The position numbers and the translations under genes were made by a program. 64,000 nt of DNA from Aliivibrio finisterrensis_A (GTDB lineage Bacteria > Pseudomonadota > Gammaproteobacteria > Enterobacterales > Vibrionaceae): the NCBI RefSeq assembly GCF_004167675.1, contig NZ_SEZQ01000014.1. One strand, 5' to 3'. This document shows, piece after piece, positions 17,537 to 25,998 of the stretch (within the stretch, counting starts at the first letter, position 1; each line of letters starts with the position of its first letter). Under the pieces are notes generated by a model that searched no databases, had not been told where the DNA came from, and saw nothing but the letters and a program-made list of their open reading frames with translations.

Positions 17537-18855
17537 GCGACTTGCGACTCCTTGATCTCTGCGCTCACGGCAGGATCAGATTCTAATAAGGTACATAGGG
17601 TTGAGGTTTTCTTATCTAACTCTTCCCATTCACTGCTCGGTTCAGAGCCAGGTACAATCCCTGCCCCTGCGAATAAATGCAATTTATTTCCCATGACTAA
17701 TGCGCTACGAATCGCGACACAAAACTCACTGCGTTGTTGGCTTAAAAAACCAACGGCACCACTGTACCAACCACGGGCAAACGGTTCGTTATCAATAATG
17801 AAATCCAATGCGGACATCCGAGGCAAGCCAGCAATTGCTGCGGTTGGCTGTAAATTGTCCAATAACTGTGAATCACAACACTCAGCGTTGATCTCTGCAG
17901 AAATCGGACGCTTCAAGTGTTGAACTTTACGTAACTTCACGAGTTCTGAGCTTTCCGCTACCGTCATTGATAAACTAAATTTAGATAAACGATTAATGAT
18001 GTCATCGACCACAAGACGGTTTTCATACTGATTTTTCTTATCCGCAATGAGCCAAGAAGCAAGCTGATTATCCTCTTCTTCATCGTGACCACGACCAATG
18101 GTTCCAGCTAAAGCCTCTGTTTTTAAAGCGTAACCATTACGAACATATAAACGCTCTGGTGTAGAGCCGATAAAGCAATGTTCGCTATCTAGCGCCATCA
18201 TAAAATGAAAGCTATGGCTGTTTGCTTTACGACTTGCTTTTAAAAATTGAGCTGAAGATAAGGTTTGATCAAGTGTTAAGGTCGTTTTACGCGCAAGCAC
18301 TACTTTCTCAAATTGTTTGTTTGAAATTGCCGTCAACGCTTTATTGACCATATTAGTCCAATCGGATTTTTCTGGCGTATTAATTCGTTGTGTTACGCGA
18401 CAATGCAATTCAGACAGCGATGAAAAATGCGCCACCAGTTTATCCAACGTCGATAGTAAACGTGAATTATCGTCAGATAGATTAACCATGATCTGCCAAG
18501 ATGAGCCTAAACGGCTAATTTCAACTTGTGGTAAAAAGAAAAAAGACGACATACAACGTCGATTACGCTCGGTACGCCCATCAAAAGAACGCCCACCCCA
18601 AATTCGTTGCTTTGGTGCTAATACTTTCTGCGCAGCGCTTGGGTCTGTAAATGTCTTTACTTGCCCGATAACCGCGACTTCTTCTTGACCATCACGAGAC
18701 TGCCAATAAAATTTAGGGAATACGGGTTGAGCTTCTAGCCAATCAATCAATTGATCGCCAATCGACCAATCTAATTCAAGACAAATAGTATGACGTGACG
18801 TTGCCTGCGTAATTTGATGACGAATCGATTCAATGGCATTTTGAAAAGTGGACAA
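17533..18855 (-). CDS. menF: Isochorismate synthase, menaquinone-specific (MenF)
   Basis: The 440-residue chorismate-utilising enzyme converts chorismate to isochorismate. Catalytic-region blocks KVVLARKTTL, EALAGTIGRG, LKRPISAEI and the C-terminal FAGAGIVPGSEP are present. It is the first gene of menFDHBCE. The start appears to be TTG (18853-18855), preceded by AGAGAGG at good spacing; this weak start may limit entry into the pathway. The promoter lies in the 18856-19237 gap shared with the divergent alaA. Confidence 0.94.
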   Translation of the reverse strand: MSTFQNAIESIRHQITQATSRHTICLELDWSIGDQLIDWLEAQPVFPKFYWQSRDGQEEVAVIGQVKTFTDPSAAQKVLAPKQRIWGGRSFDGRTERNRRCMSSFFFLPQVEISRLGSSWQIMVNLSDDNSRLLSTLDKLVAHFSSLSELHCRVTQRINTPEKSDWTNMVNKALTAISNKQFEKVVLARKTTLTLDQTLSSAQFLKASRKANSHSFHFMMALDSEHCFIGSTPERLYVRNGYALKTEALAGTIGRGHDEEEDNQLASWLIADKKNQYENRLVVDDIINRLSKFSLSMTVAESSELVKLRKVQHLKRPISAEINAECCDSQLLDNLQPTAAIAGLPRMSALDFIIDNEPFARGWYSGAVGFLSQQRSEFCVAIRSALVMGNKLHLFAGAGIVPGSEPSSEWEELDKKTSTLCTLLESDPAVSAEIKESQVA

Positions 18856-19237
18856 ATTAACCTCTCTTGATCGTTTTCAGCCATCATGGCAACCGTATCG
18901 CACAAGCGGAATTGCTTGCTATTTCCTTGTATGAACCAGTGATTCTAGCAAAAGGTTTGAAAATAAAAAATAATTCACATCAATTGTATGTATAAAAAAT
19001 AAAACTCTTATCAAATTTTGTTGATTTATGTAAATCTAAAACAATGTAAAACCCCCTTTATTGCCCACATATTAATCAACACTCACAAAAACCATAAGAA
19101 AGGAGAATACGTCTAATCCCAGTAGGAAATATTGCAGACACAAATTTGACGTGATTATTTTCTAAAAATTGTTTCTCACTCCTATAGAAATAGTGTAATT
19201 TGAACCTATAACGTATTTTTTTCATCAGGGTTTCACC
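18856..19237. other. Divergent promoter region between menF and alaA
   Basis: No gene is seen in these 382 nt. They contain a perfect 6-2-6 inverted repeat GATTTA-tg-TAAATC at 19023-19036, within TTGATTTATGTAAATCTAA, in a very AT-rich core. TTGAT resembles one half of an FNR site but the other half does not fit. Both transcripts must start here. Confidence 0.5.
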
Positions 19238-20452
19238 ATGCAAAATATTGGAATGTCATCAAAACTTAGCAGTGTATGCTACGACATCCGCGGTCCAGTT
19301 CTTAAACATGCTAAAAGAATGGAAGAGGAAGGCCACAAGATTCTTAAATTAAACATTGGGAATCCCGCCCCATTTGGTTTTGACGCCCCTGATGAAATCT
19401 TAGTTGATGTGATTAAAAACCTACCAACGTCGCAAGGTTACTGCGACTCAAAAGGTATCTACTCTGCTCGTAAAGCGGTAGTTCAACACTATCAACGTCG
19501 TGGTTTATTAGATTTAGATGTAGAAGATGTTTACATCGGTAATGGCGCATCTGAGCTAATCGTAATGGCAATGCAAGCGCTATTAAATAATGGCGATGAA
19601 ATGCTAGTTCCTGCTCCTGATTACCCATTATGGACGGCTGCAGTGTCACTTTCAGGTGGTAAACCTGTGCATTACATCTGTGATGAAGGGGCAGATTGGT
19701 ATCCAGATCTAGACGACATTAAAAAGAAAATCACACCAAACACAAAAGGCATCGTGTTAATTAACCCGAATAACCCAACTGGTGCGGTATACAGTCGTGA
19801 TTTCTTATTACAAGTTGTCGAAATTGCACGTCAAAACAACCTAATCATCTTTGCTGATGAAATTTATGACAAAGTACTTTATGACGGTGCGGTTCATACT
19901 ACATTGGCAACATTAGCGCCTGATATTTTAACGGTAACATTCAACGGCCTATCTAAAGCGTATCGTGTATGTGGTTTCCGTGGTGGTTGGATGTTCTTAA
20001 ACGGTCCAAAAGATCACGCTCAAGGTTATATTGCTGGCCTGGATATGCTTGCTTCAATGCGTTTATGTGCAAACGTACCTATGCAACATGCAATTCAAAC
20101 GGCACTCGGTGGTTACCAAAGCATTAATGAACTTCTGCTTCCGGGTGGCCGTTTATTAGAGCAACGTGATAAAGCGTATGATTTGATCACTCAGATCCCA
20201 GGTGTAAGCTGCGTGAAACCAAAAGGCGCGATGTACCTGTTCCCTAAACTTGATCCTAAGATGTACAAGATTAAAGATGATCAGAAGTTTGTGCTAGATT
20301 TCTTAATCAAAGAGAAGGTTCTACTTGTTCAAGGTACAGGCTTTAACTGGCCAACACCTGATCACTTCCGTATCGTGACACTGCCTCGTGTTGACGATTT
20401 AGAAACAGCCATCGGTCGCCTAGAGCGCTTCTTGCATACTTACAAACAATAG
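19238..20452 (+). CDS. alaA: Glutamate-pyruvate aminotransferase AlaA
   Basis: The 404-residue class I aminotransferase is close to E. coli AlaA along its whole length (CYDIRGPVLKHAKRMEEEG, LNIGNPAPFGFDAPDE). It makes alanine from pyruvate and glutamate with pyridoxal phosphate. Lys240 (FNGLSKAYR) forms the Schiff base, N179 and D207/Y210 contact the cofactor, and the final DHFRIVTLPRVDD holds the carboxylate-binding Arg. A second ATG at codon 6 is also possible. A strong terminator follows, so it is monocistronic. Confidence 0.95.
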   Translation: MQNIGMSSKLSSVCYDIRGPVLKHAKRMEEEGHKILKLNIGNPAPFGFDAPDEILVDVIKNLPTSQGYCDSKGIYSARKAVVQHYQRRGLLDLDVEDVYIGNGASELIVMAMQALLNNGDEMLVPAPDYPLWTAAVSLSGGKPVHYICDEGADWYPDLDDIKKKITPNTKGIVLINPNNPTGAVYSRDFLLQVVEIARQNNLIIFADEIYDKVLYDGAVHTTLATLAPDILTVTFNGLSKAYRVCGFRGGWMFLNGPKDHAQGYIAGLDMLASMRLCANVPMQHAIQTALGGYQSINELLLPGGRLLEQRDKAYDLITQIPGVSCVKPKGAMYLFPKLDPKMYKIKDDQKFVLDFLIKEKVLLVQGTGFNWPTPDHFRIVTLPRVDDLETAIGRLERFLHTYKQ

Positions 20453-20473
20453 TCTTTCTGGTTATAAAAATTC

Positions 20474-20505
20474 AAAAGCCTGCTCACTTCACTTGCAGGC
20501 TTTTT
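20474..20505 (+). terminator. Terminator of alaA
   Basis: The stem AGCCTGC/GCAGGCT (20477-20501) with an 11-nt loop has A-rich and T5 flanks. It may also serve the convergent DHFR-like gene. Confidence 0.85.
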
Positions 20506-20532
20506 ACTATTCGTAGCACTAAATTTTAATGA

Positions 20533-21066
20533 CTAACGCTCACGCACAAAATGGTTCTGAACAATCGCACCAAGAAAGGTTTCGCTCTTCACAAACTTAA
20601 AGTTTAGCGGCTGCTCTAAATCACCAAATAATGGTGATCCTCCACCTAAAAGTATAGGAATAGTGGTAATAATAAGCTCATCAATCAAATCTTCTTTTAA
20701 GAAATTTTGGATCGTCACACCACCATCGATATACAAATTTTTAAAACCTTTCGCATGAATATCGTTAAGAACTTCTTTTAACTCACCCTTAACTAAAAAG
20801 ACTTTATCTTCATACCCTTCAGGTACTGATGTCATGGTATTACTCAGAACAAAAACGGGTTTGGAATACGGCCAATCAACACCAAAACTTAATACCATAT
20901 CAAGCGTGTTACGCCCCATGACCATCGCATCAATACGATCAAAATGTTCAACAAACCCCATCGAATCTTGTTCTGGGTTTGGAATGGCATGTAACCAATC
21001 AAGGCCTCCATTTTTATCTGCAATATAACCATCTAAACTTGTTGCTATAAATACACTGTTTGACAT
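20533..21066 (-). CDS. Dihydrofolate reductase family (RibD C-terminal) protein
   Basis: The 177-residue protein has the DHFR/RibD reductase fold: FIATSLDGYIADKNGGLDWL at the N-terminus, MVMGRNTLDMVL and LYIDGGVTIQNFL as nucleotide-binding loops, and a C-terminal LLGGGSPLFG. It is smaller than, and distinct from, FolA. It is probably an NADPH-dependent reductase of unknown substrate. It lies 48 nt downstream of the AraC-type regulator on the same strand and may be co-transcribed with it. Confidence 0.85.
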   Translation of the reverse strand: MSNSVFIATSLDGYIADKNGGLDWLHAIPNPEQDSMGFVEHFDRIDAMVMGRNTLDMVLSFGVDWPYSKPVFVLSNTMTSVPEGYEDKVFLVKGELKEVLNDIHAKGFKNLYIDGGVTIQNFLKEDLIDELIITTIPILLGGGSPLFGDLEQPLNFKFVKSETFLGAIVQNHFVRER

Positions 21067-21114
21067 TAAAAGCTCCGATATATCTAAATTTACTCTATTC
21101 TTTGGTAATAAAAA

Positions 21115-21999
21115 TTACGCAATACAGCCCTTAGGTGTCATATTAAAATGACGCTTAAACTCGCGACTAAATTGTGAAGTACTGGTATATCCAACTAAAT
21201 GCGCGGCATCAGTTACTCGTCGCCCTTCTAGTTGAATTAATTCTTTGGCTTTATTCAAGCGTACTTTTTTTAAATACTGCAATGGGGATTCAAATGTTAC
21301 TTTACGAAAAGCAGAATGAAAGGCAGAAACACTCATGTTCGCCTCTTCCGCTAAATGTTGCACGGTTAACCCATCCGCATAAGATTGATGCATCTTATTC
21401 ATCGCTTTAGCAACTCGCGCATATTGGCTGTCATGATGAGCCAAATTAAATAAAACGTGCCCTTCAGGACCTGTAAGTGCTCGATACACAATTTCTGCAA
21501 GTAATGACTCGCCTAGCATTTTTGTATCTAATTCAGAATGCAATGCAATCATTAATCGCTTACAGCTTTCAAGCATCTCCTCTGCCATTTTAACTGACGT
21601 TAAACCAAAACCATCTTGTTGCGACTGTCTACTTGACTGAAAATCAGCCTCTTCCAATTCATTAACTAAGCGATGAAGCAACGACGAATCAACATCAATA
21701 CTGAGCCCTAATAGCGGCTCTCCATTTTCAGGAAATGCTTCACACTCTAATGGCATAGGTACACCAACAACCAGATAATCATCAGGTCCATAACTGACAG
21801 GCTGATTGCCAATATGTATGTGTTTATGGCCTTTTCCCATCACTATGATGCCTGATTGATAAACAAAAGGCTGACGCTGGTTACCTTTACTGCTGCGATA
21901 AAACCATACACCAGGAATAGCCGTCTCTCTAATCCCTTCAAGATCATTAAAACCATAATGATCAGCATAGCTTTGCATTAATTCACCAAGAGAGCTCAT
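21115..21999 (-). CDS. AraC family transcriptional regulator (YqhC-like)
   Basis: The 294-residue protein has an AraC N-terminal cupin-type domain and two C-terminal helix-turn-helix motifs (LTVQHLAEEANMSVSAFHSA and VTDAAHLVGYTSTSQFSREF). It is divergent from the YqhD-like gene. E. coli YqhC, an AraC member, activates neighbouring yqhD in response to reactive aldehydes, so the same role is likely here. Signal specificity is inferred from synteny only. Confidence 0.88.
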   Translation of the reverse strand: MSSLGELMQSYADHYGFNDLEGIRETAIPGVWFYRSSKGNQRQPFVYQSGIIVMGKGHKHIHIGNQPVSYGPDDYLVVGVPMPLECEAFPENGEPLLGLSIDVDSSLLHRLVNELEEADFQSSRQSQQDGFGLTSVKMAEEMLESCKRLMIALHSELDTKMLGESLLAEIVYRALTGPEGHVLFNLAHHDSQYARVAKAMNKMHQSYADGLTVQHLAEEANMSVSAFHSAFRKVTFESPLQYLKKVRLNKAKELIQLEGRRVTDAAHLVGYTSTSQFSREFKRHFNMTPKGCIA

Positions 22000-22128
22000 C
22001 CTATTTCCTTTATCTAATCAAGATCACATCTATTACTTTCTTTTTTGAAAATACATGCAATTGTAGAAATAGGCAATAAAAAAGCAGAAATCCACCTTTC
22101 TAATGTCACAATTGAATACTAATATGCA

Positions 22129-22161
22129 CTTATTGAAATGATAAGTTCTAGAAAATAGAAC
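22129..22161 (+). promoter_or_regulatory. Inverted repeats upstream of yqhD
   Basis: Two adjoining inverted repeats lie 31-63 nt before the yqhD start: CTTAT-N7-ATAAG (22129-22145) and GTTCTA-N5-TAGAAC (22145-22161). They may be binding sites for the divergent AraC-type regulator or a leader hairpin. Confidence 0.35.
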
Positions 22162-22191
22162 ATCACCTTTTGGAAGAAATGAGGTACAGCA

Positions 22192-23340
22192 ATGAAATTC
22201 TCTTACGTTAACCCGACACAAATTCATTTTGGCCAAGGTCAAATCGCGGCAATTGCTACATCAATCCCACAAGACCAAAAAGTATTAGTCATTTATGGCG
22301 GTGGTTCAATTAAAACAAATGGGGTTTATGACCAAGTTGTTACAGCACTGGCTAACCATTCTTGGATCGAGTTTTCAGGCGTTGAGCCAAACCCAACAGT
22401 TGAGACACTAGACAAAGCGGTTGCTATCGTTAAAGCAGAAAACGTAGATTATATTCTTGCTGTTGGTGGCGGATCTGTTATTGATGGTTCTAAGTACGTT
22501 GCTGCTGCAGCGAAATATGACGGTAATGGTTGGGATATCCTAATTGGTCAGCATACCGTGATAGAAGCTGTGCCACTGGGCGCAATTTTAACGCTACCGG
22601 CAACAGGCTCTGAATCTAACTCTGGTGCAGTAATCACTCAAAAATCGACACAAACTAAACTGCCTTTCATGGCGGCAGCAGTACAACCTAAATTTGCGGT
22701 TCTTGATCCTGATTCAATGAAAACATTACCTGAGCGCCAACTGATTAATGGTCTAGTCGATGCTTGGGTTCATACCTGTGAGCAGTACTTAACAATGCCA
22801 ACAGGTGCAATGGTTCAAGATGGCTACGCAGAAACGCTGTTACGTAATTTACTAACGCTTGGCGCTCAATACGACAACCGTGACAACAATGAATGGCGCT
22901 CAAACCTAATGTGGACAGCAAACCAAGCTCTAAACGGTCTTATTGGTACTGGTGTTCCTCATGATTGGGCGACGCACATGATTGGTCACGAACTGACTGC
23001 GCTTTATCATGTTGATCACGCTCGTTCTTTATCTATCATTCAGCCATCTTTACTTCGCAACCAAATCGAAGCAAAACGCGCTAAACTAGAGCAAATGGGT
23101 AAAAATGTATTTGGTTTAGAGATGTCAGATGATTTAGCAGAGCGCACTATTGTTGAAATCGAAACCTTCTACCATAGCTTAAACTCGCCAACAGAGTTAA
23201 CAGAACATGGCGATGATAAAGCAACAGCGATTGATACCATCATCAAGCAACTTGAAGCTCACGGAATGGTTGCATTAGGTGAACATCAAGCGATTACCCT
23301 TGAAGTGTCACGTGAGATTCTAGAAGACGCTGTGAAGTAA
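22192..23340 (+). CDS. yqhD: Iron-type NADPH-dependent aldehyde reductase/alcohol dehydrogenase (YqhD)
   Basis: The 382-residue group III iron-containing alcohol dehydrogenase is close to E. coli YqhD (387 residues). The nucleotide loop VGGGSVIDGSKY (91-102) and the metal ligands D190, H194, H266 and H276 in LVDAWVH and HDWATHMIGHELTALYHVDH are evident. It detoxifies short aldehydes such as those from lipid peroxidation, and methylglyoxal-like compounds. The neighbouring AraC gene is probably its activator. A bidirectional terminator follows. Confidence 0.93.
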   Translation: MKFSYVNPTQIHFGQGQIAAIATSIPQDQKVLVIYGGGSIKTNGVYDQVVTALANHSWIEFSGVEPNPTVETLDKAVAIVKAENVDYILAVGGGSVIDGSKYVAAAAKYDGNGWDILIGQHTVIEAVPLGAILTLPATGSESNSGAVITQKSTQTKLPFMAAAVQPKFAVLDPDSMKTLPERQLINGLVDAWVHTCEQYLTMPTGAMVQDGYAETLLRNLLTLGAQYDNRDNNEWRSNLMWTANQALNGLIGTGVPHDWATHMIGHELTALYHVDHARSLSIIQPSLLRNQIEAKRAKLEQMGKNVFGLEMSDDLAERTIVEIETFYHSLNSPTELTEHGDDKATAIDTIIKQLEAHGMVALGEHQAITLEVSREILEDAVK

Positions 23341-23372
23341 TATCGCATCTCCATCGTTCTAGATACAAAATA

Positions 23373-23412
23373 AAAAGCCGATTTAGCACACTGTAATGCT
23401 AAATCGGCTTTT
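23373..23412 (+). terminator. Bidirectional terminator between yqhD and the EamA gene
   Basis: A perfect 16-bp stem AAAAGCCGATTTAGCA/TGCTAAATCGGCTTTT with an 8-nt loop serves both converging transcripts. Confidence 0.92.
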
Positions 23413-23444
23413 CTTATTCTTAATAAATTAAAATAATGAATAGA

Positions 23445-24338
23445 TCACTTAATCACAGGCTTCTTTCTACGCTCCCATTGAGTAATGAAAGCAACAGAAG
23501 CTATGATTATTGCCGCACCTAACCATAAGCGTCCTGGAGGTGCCCAACCAAATACTACCCACCCAGCTAACACATTTAATGGCAATTTAGCGTGATCAAA
23601 CGGCTGCACAAACGACGCATCAGCAACAGCATAAGCTTTTACGATAGCCCATTGCGCCAATGCCGTCATTACACCAGCGCCAAATAGTAATAGCCACGCA
23701 TTCATACCGCTTGGTGTTTGCCAATCGGGTAACGCCAATAAGATATTAAATGGGGTAATAAGAACCAAAAGATACACTACCATAGTCGATGGTGAATCGT
23801 TTGACGACATCTTCTTAACCATTAACGAATAACAAGCCCAGAAGAAAGCAGCGCCAACAGGTAATAGTGTTGCCCATGTAAAGCTATCTGCCCATGGCTC
23901 AAGAATAATCATCGCCCCAACAAAACCAGCTAATGTTGCACACCAACGAGCCGCACCGACTTTCTCTTTTAAGAATAAGCCAGAGCCAATAGTCGCAAAT
24001 AAAGGAGAGGTCATTAAAAGGGCGATGCCTTGCCAAATCGGAACTGGGTAAGCTAATGCCCACAACCACAGTTGAATACCAATTACCGACAAGAATACAC
24101 GCAGCGCATGCATACCAAAATGCTCAGTACGAAGTGAATTACGAAGCCCTAATGTGCGTAAATACGGCAAAATAACAACAAGTGCTATCGCGTATTGAAC
24201 CAGTGCTACCATGGTTGATGGTAAGCCAAAGTTCATACTGACGTATTGAGCAATACTGTTAACTATCGCAAAGGCAAGGCCTGCAGTTAACATCCAAGAC
24301 GCACCTTGGACAGGTTGATGCTGAGACATAAAGGTCAT
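23445..24338 (-). CDS. DMT family (EamA) transporter
   Basis: The 297-residue protein has about ten transmembrane helices in two EamA repeats, ending in a basic ERRKKP tail as is usual for inner-membrane metabolite exporters. The substrate is unknown. The first Met (24338) and Met4 (24329) are both feasible starts. It lies downstream of the aldehyde dehydrogenase on the same strand with a 92-nt gap, so shared transcription is possible. Confidence 0.85.
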   Translation of the reverse strand: MTFMSQHQPVQGASWMLTAGLAFAIVNSIAQYVSMNFGLPSTMVALVQYAIALVVILPYLRTLGLRNSLRTEHFGMHALRVFLSVIGIQLWLWALAYPVPIWQGIALLMTSPLFATIGSGLFLKEKVGAARWCATLAGFVGAMIILEPWADSFTWATLLPVGAAFFWACYSLMVKKMSSNDSPSTMVVYLLVLITPFNILLALPDWQTPSGMNAWLLLFGAGVMTALAQWAIVKAYAVADASFVQPFDHAKLPLNVLAGWVVFGWAPPGRLWLGAAIIIASVAFITQWERRKKPVIK

Positions 24339-24430
24339 TATTCACATTGAAAAAAGGGAAACAAATCATACGACTGTTCCCCTCATTTGCCAACCGTTAA
24401 CCCCTAACAAACCCCTATAAACTGGGCTTA

Positions 24431-25828
24431 TTAGCTCATAAATTTACGACTTAAGATTTTTAGCATCCATTTTTTGTGTTTTAACAGCAACCTTGCTCTT
24501 GGTAACCAATTTGGTGTATTCAATATGGTTTTAGCGTGAGAGAAGGTTTGAAAGCCTTCAATGCCATGGTAACTCCCTACGCCTGAATCACCAATGCCTC
24601 CAAAAGGAGCATCATCAGCAGCCACATGCATCATAGTGTCATTAACGGCTAAGCCACCACTGTGTGTTTTCTGACTAATGTCTTTAACCAGCTGTTTATC
24701 TAATGACATCACATATAATGCTAATGGGCGGGGACGCGCCTGAATATAATTCAAGGGTTCTTCGATTTTGTCATAACCAATAATTGGCAATATCGGCCCA
24801 AAAATCTCCTCTTTCATCACTTGCATGTCGTCAGTTACGTTCGTTAGTAAACGAGGTAAGAATGAACGCCCGTCTATTTTCTCAACATCACCAATCGCCG
24901 TTATTATGGCTCCCTTCTCCTGGGCATCATCAAGATAGTTATTTAGACGATTATATTGAGCTTGGTTAATGATATGGCTGTATTCTCGTCGTCCCTTTTT
25001 CTCAGGAAAAGCTTGTAAAAATCGACGAGAATAAAGCGAGATAAAGTCATCCACTTTATTTTTAGGAACAAAGACATAATCAGGCGCAACGCAAATTTGG
25101 CCTGCATTCATCGACTTGCCAAGCATAATCGCATCTACCGCTGACGTTAAATCGGCATCTTCTGCGATGATCACTGGTGATTTCCCACCTAGCTCAAGAG
25201 TCACTGGTGTCAGATTTTTAGCCGCTGCACTGGCGACTAGCTTACCGACTTGAGTTGAGCCTGTGAATAATAGATGGTTAAAAGGCAATTGTGAGAACTC
25301 TGCCGCGACATCCCCCTCTCCTTCAATAATACAAACGTGCTGAGAAAGCTCAGCGAACACACGGCGAAGTATTTGATTTGTTTGAGGCGTGTATTCACTC
25401 AACTTCACCATGACACGGTTGCCCGCAGCAATTGCAGTTACAATAGGCGCAATACTTAAATAGATAGGAAAATTCCAAGGGACAATAACACCAACAACGC
25501 CAAGCGGCTGATAACACACTGACACCTTTGAAGGAGAGAGCAATAGTCCTGCATGGCGCTTTTTAACGTTAAGCCATTTAGGCAAACGCTTAAGCGTATA
25601 ATTGATGTGTTGAATGGAAGGCATCAAATCACAAATACTTGAATCAAAATGACTTCTAAACCCATAATCTTGTTCAAGTGCTGAGACTAAAGCCCCTTTT
25701 TCAGTTAAAAGCGCCGCTTTTAATTTGATAAGTAGTGATAGCCGATCTTCTTTTTCAGGGTAAGGAGACGCTTGATATGCCTGTTGAAGCTGCTCAAATT
25801 CATACGATAAATTAACGACACTGTTCAT
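24431..25828 (-). CDS. Coniferyl aldehyde dehydrogenase-type aldehyde dehydrogenase
   Basis: The 465-residue NAD(P)-dependent aldehyde dehydrogenase has PWNFP (117-121), the Rossmann FTGSTQVGK, general base E212 (LELGGKSP) and nucleophile C246 (NAGQICVAPDY). The YGFRSH and LPKWLNVKKR blocks and short length fit the CalB/class 3 group. It probably oxidises hydrophobic or aromatic aldehydes to acids and complements the aldehyde reductase nearby. The C-terminal basic tail may associate with membrane. Confidence 0.88.
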   Translation of the reverse strand: MNSVVNLSYEFEQLQQAYQASPYPEKEDRLSLLIKLKAALLTEKGALVSALEQDYGFRSHFDSSICDLMPSIQHINYTLKRLPKWLNVKKRHAGLLLSPSKVSVCYQPLGVVGVIVPWNFPIYLSIAPIVTAIAAGNRVMVKLSEYTPQTNQILRRVFAELSQHVCIIEGEGDVAAEFSQLPFNHLLFTGSTQVGKLVASAAAKNLTPVTLELGGKSPVIIAEDADLTSAVDAIMLGKSMNAGQICVAPDYVFVPKNKVDDFISLYSRRFLQAFPEKKGRREYSHIINQAQYNRLNNYLDDAQEKGAIITAIGDVEKIDGRSFLPRLLTNVTDDMQVMKEEIFGPILPIIGYDKIEEPLNYIQARPRPLALYVMSLDKQLVKDISQKTHSGGLAVNDTMMHVAADDAPFGGIGDSGVGSYHGIEGFQTFSHAKTILNTPNWLPRARLLLKHKKWMLKILSRKFMS

Positions 25829-25998
25829 GGTCTAAGTCCATTTATTGGCCAAAAAATCATTATAGCAATGCCATTTAATTCGCGAAATCATTCTACTTTA
25901 GGCCTGTGCTCTTCTTCTCTTTTTTAAATAACTCATTGATCTTTTTGTAACAAGCCTGTAATGATATAGAGATAGTAATAACTGTGAGAACAATAATA

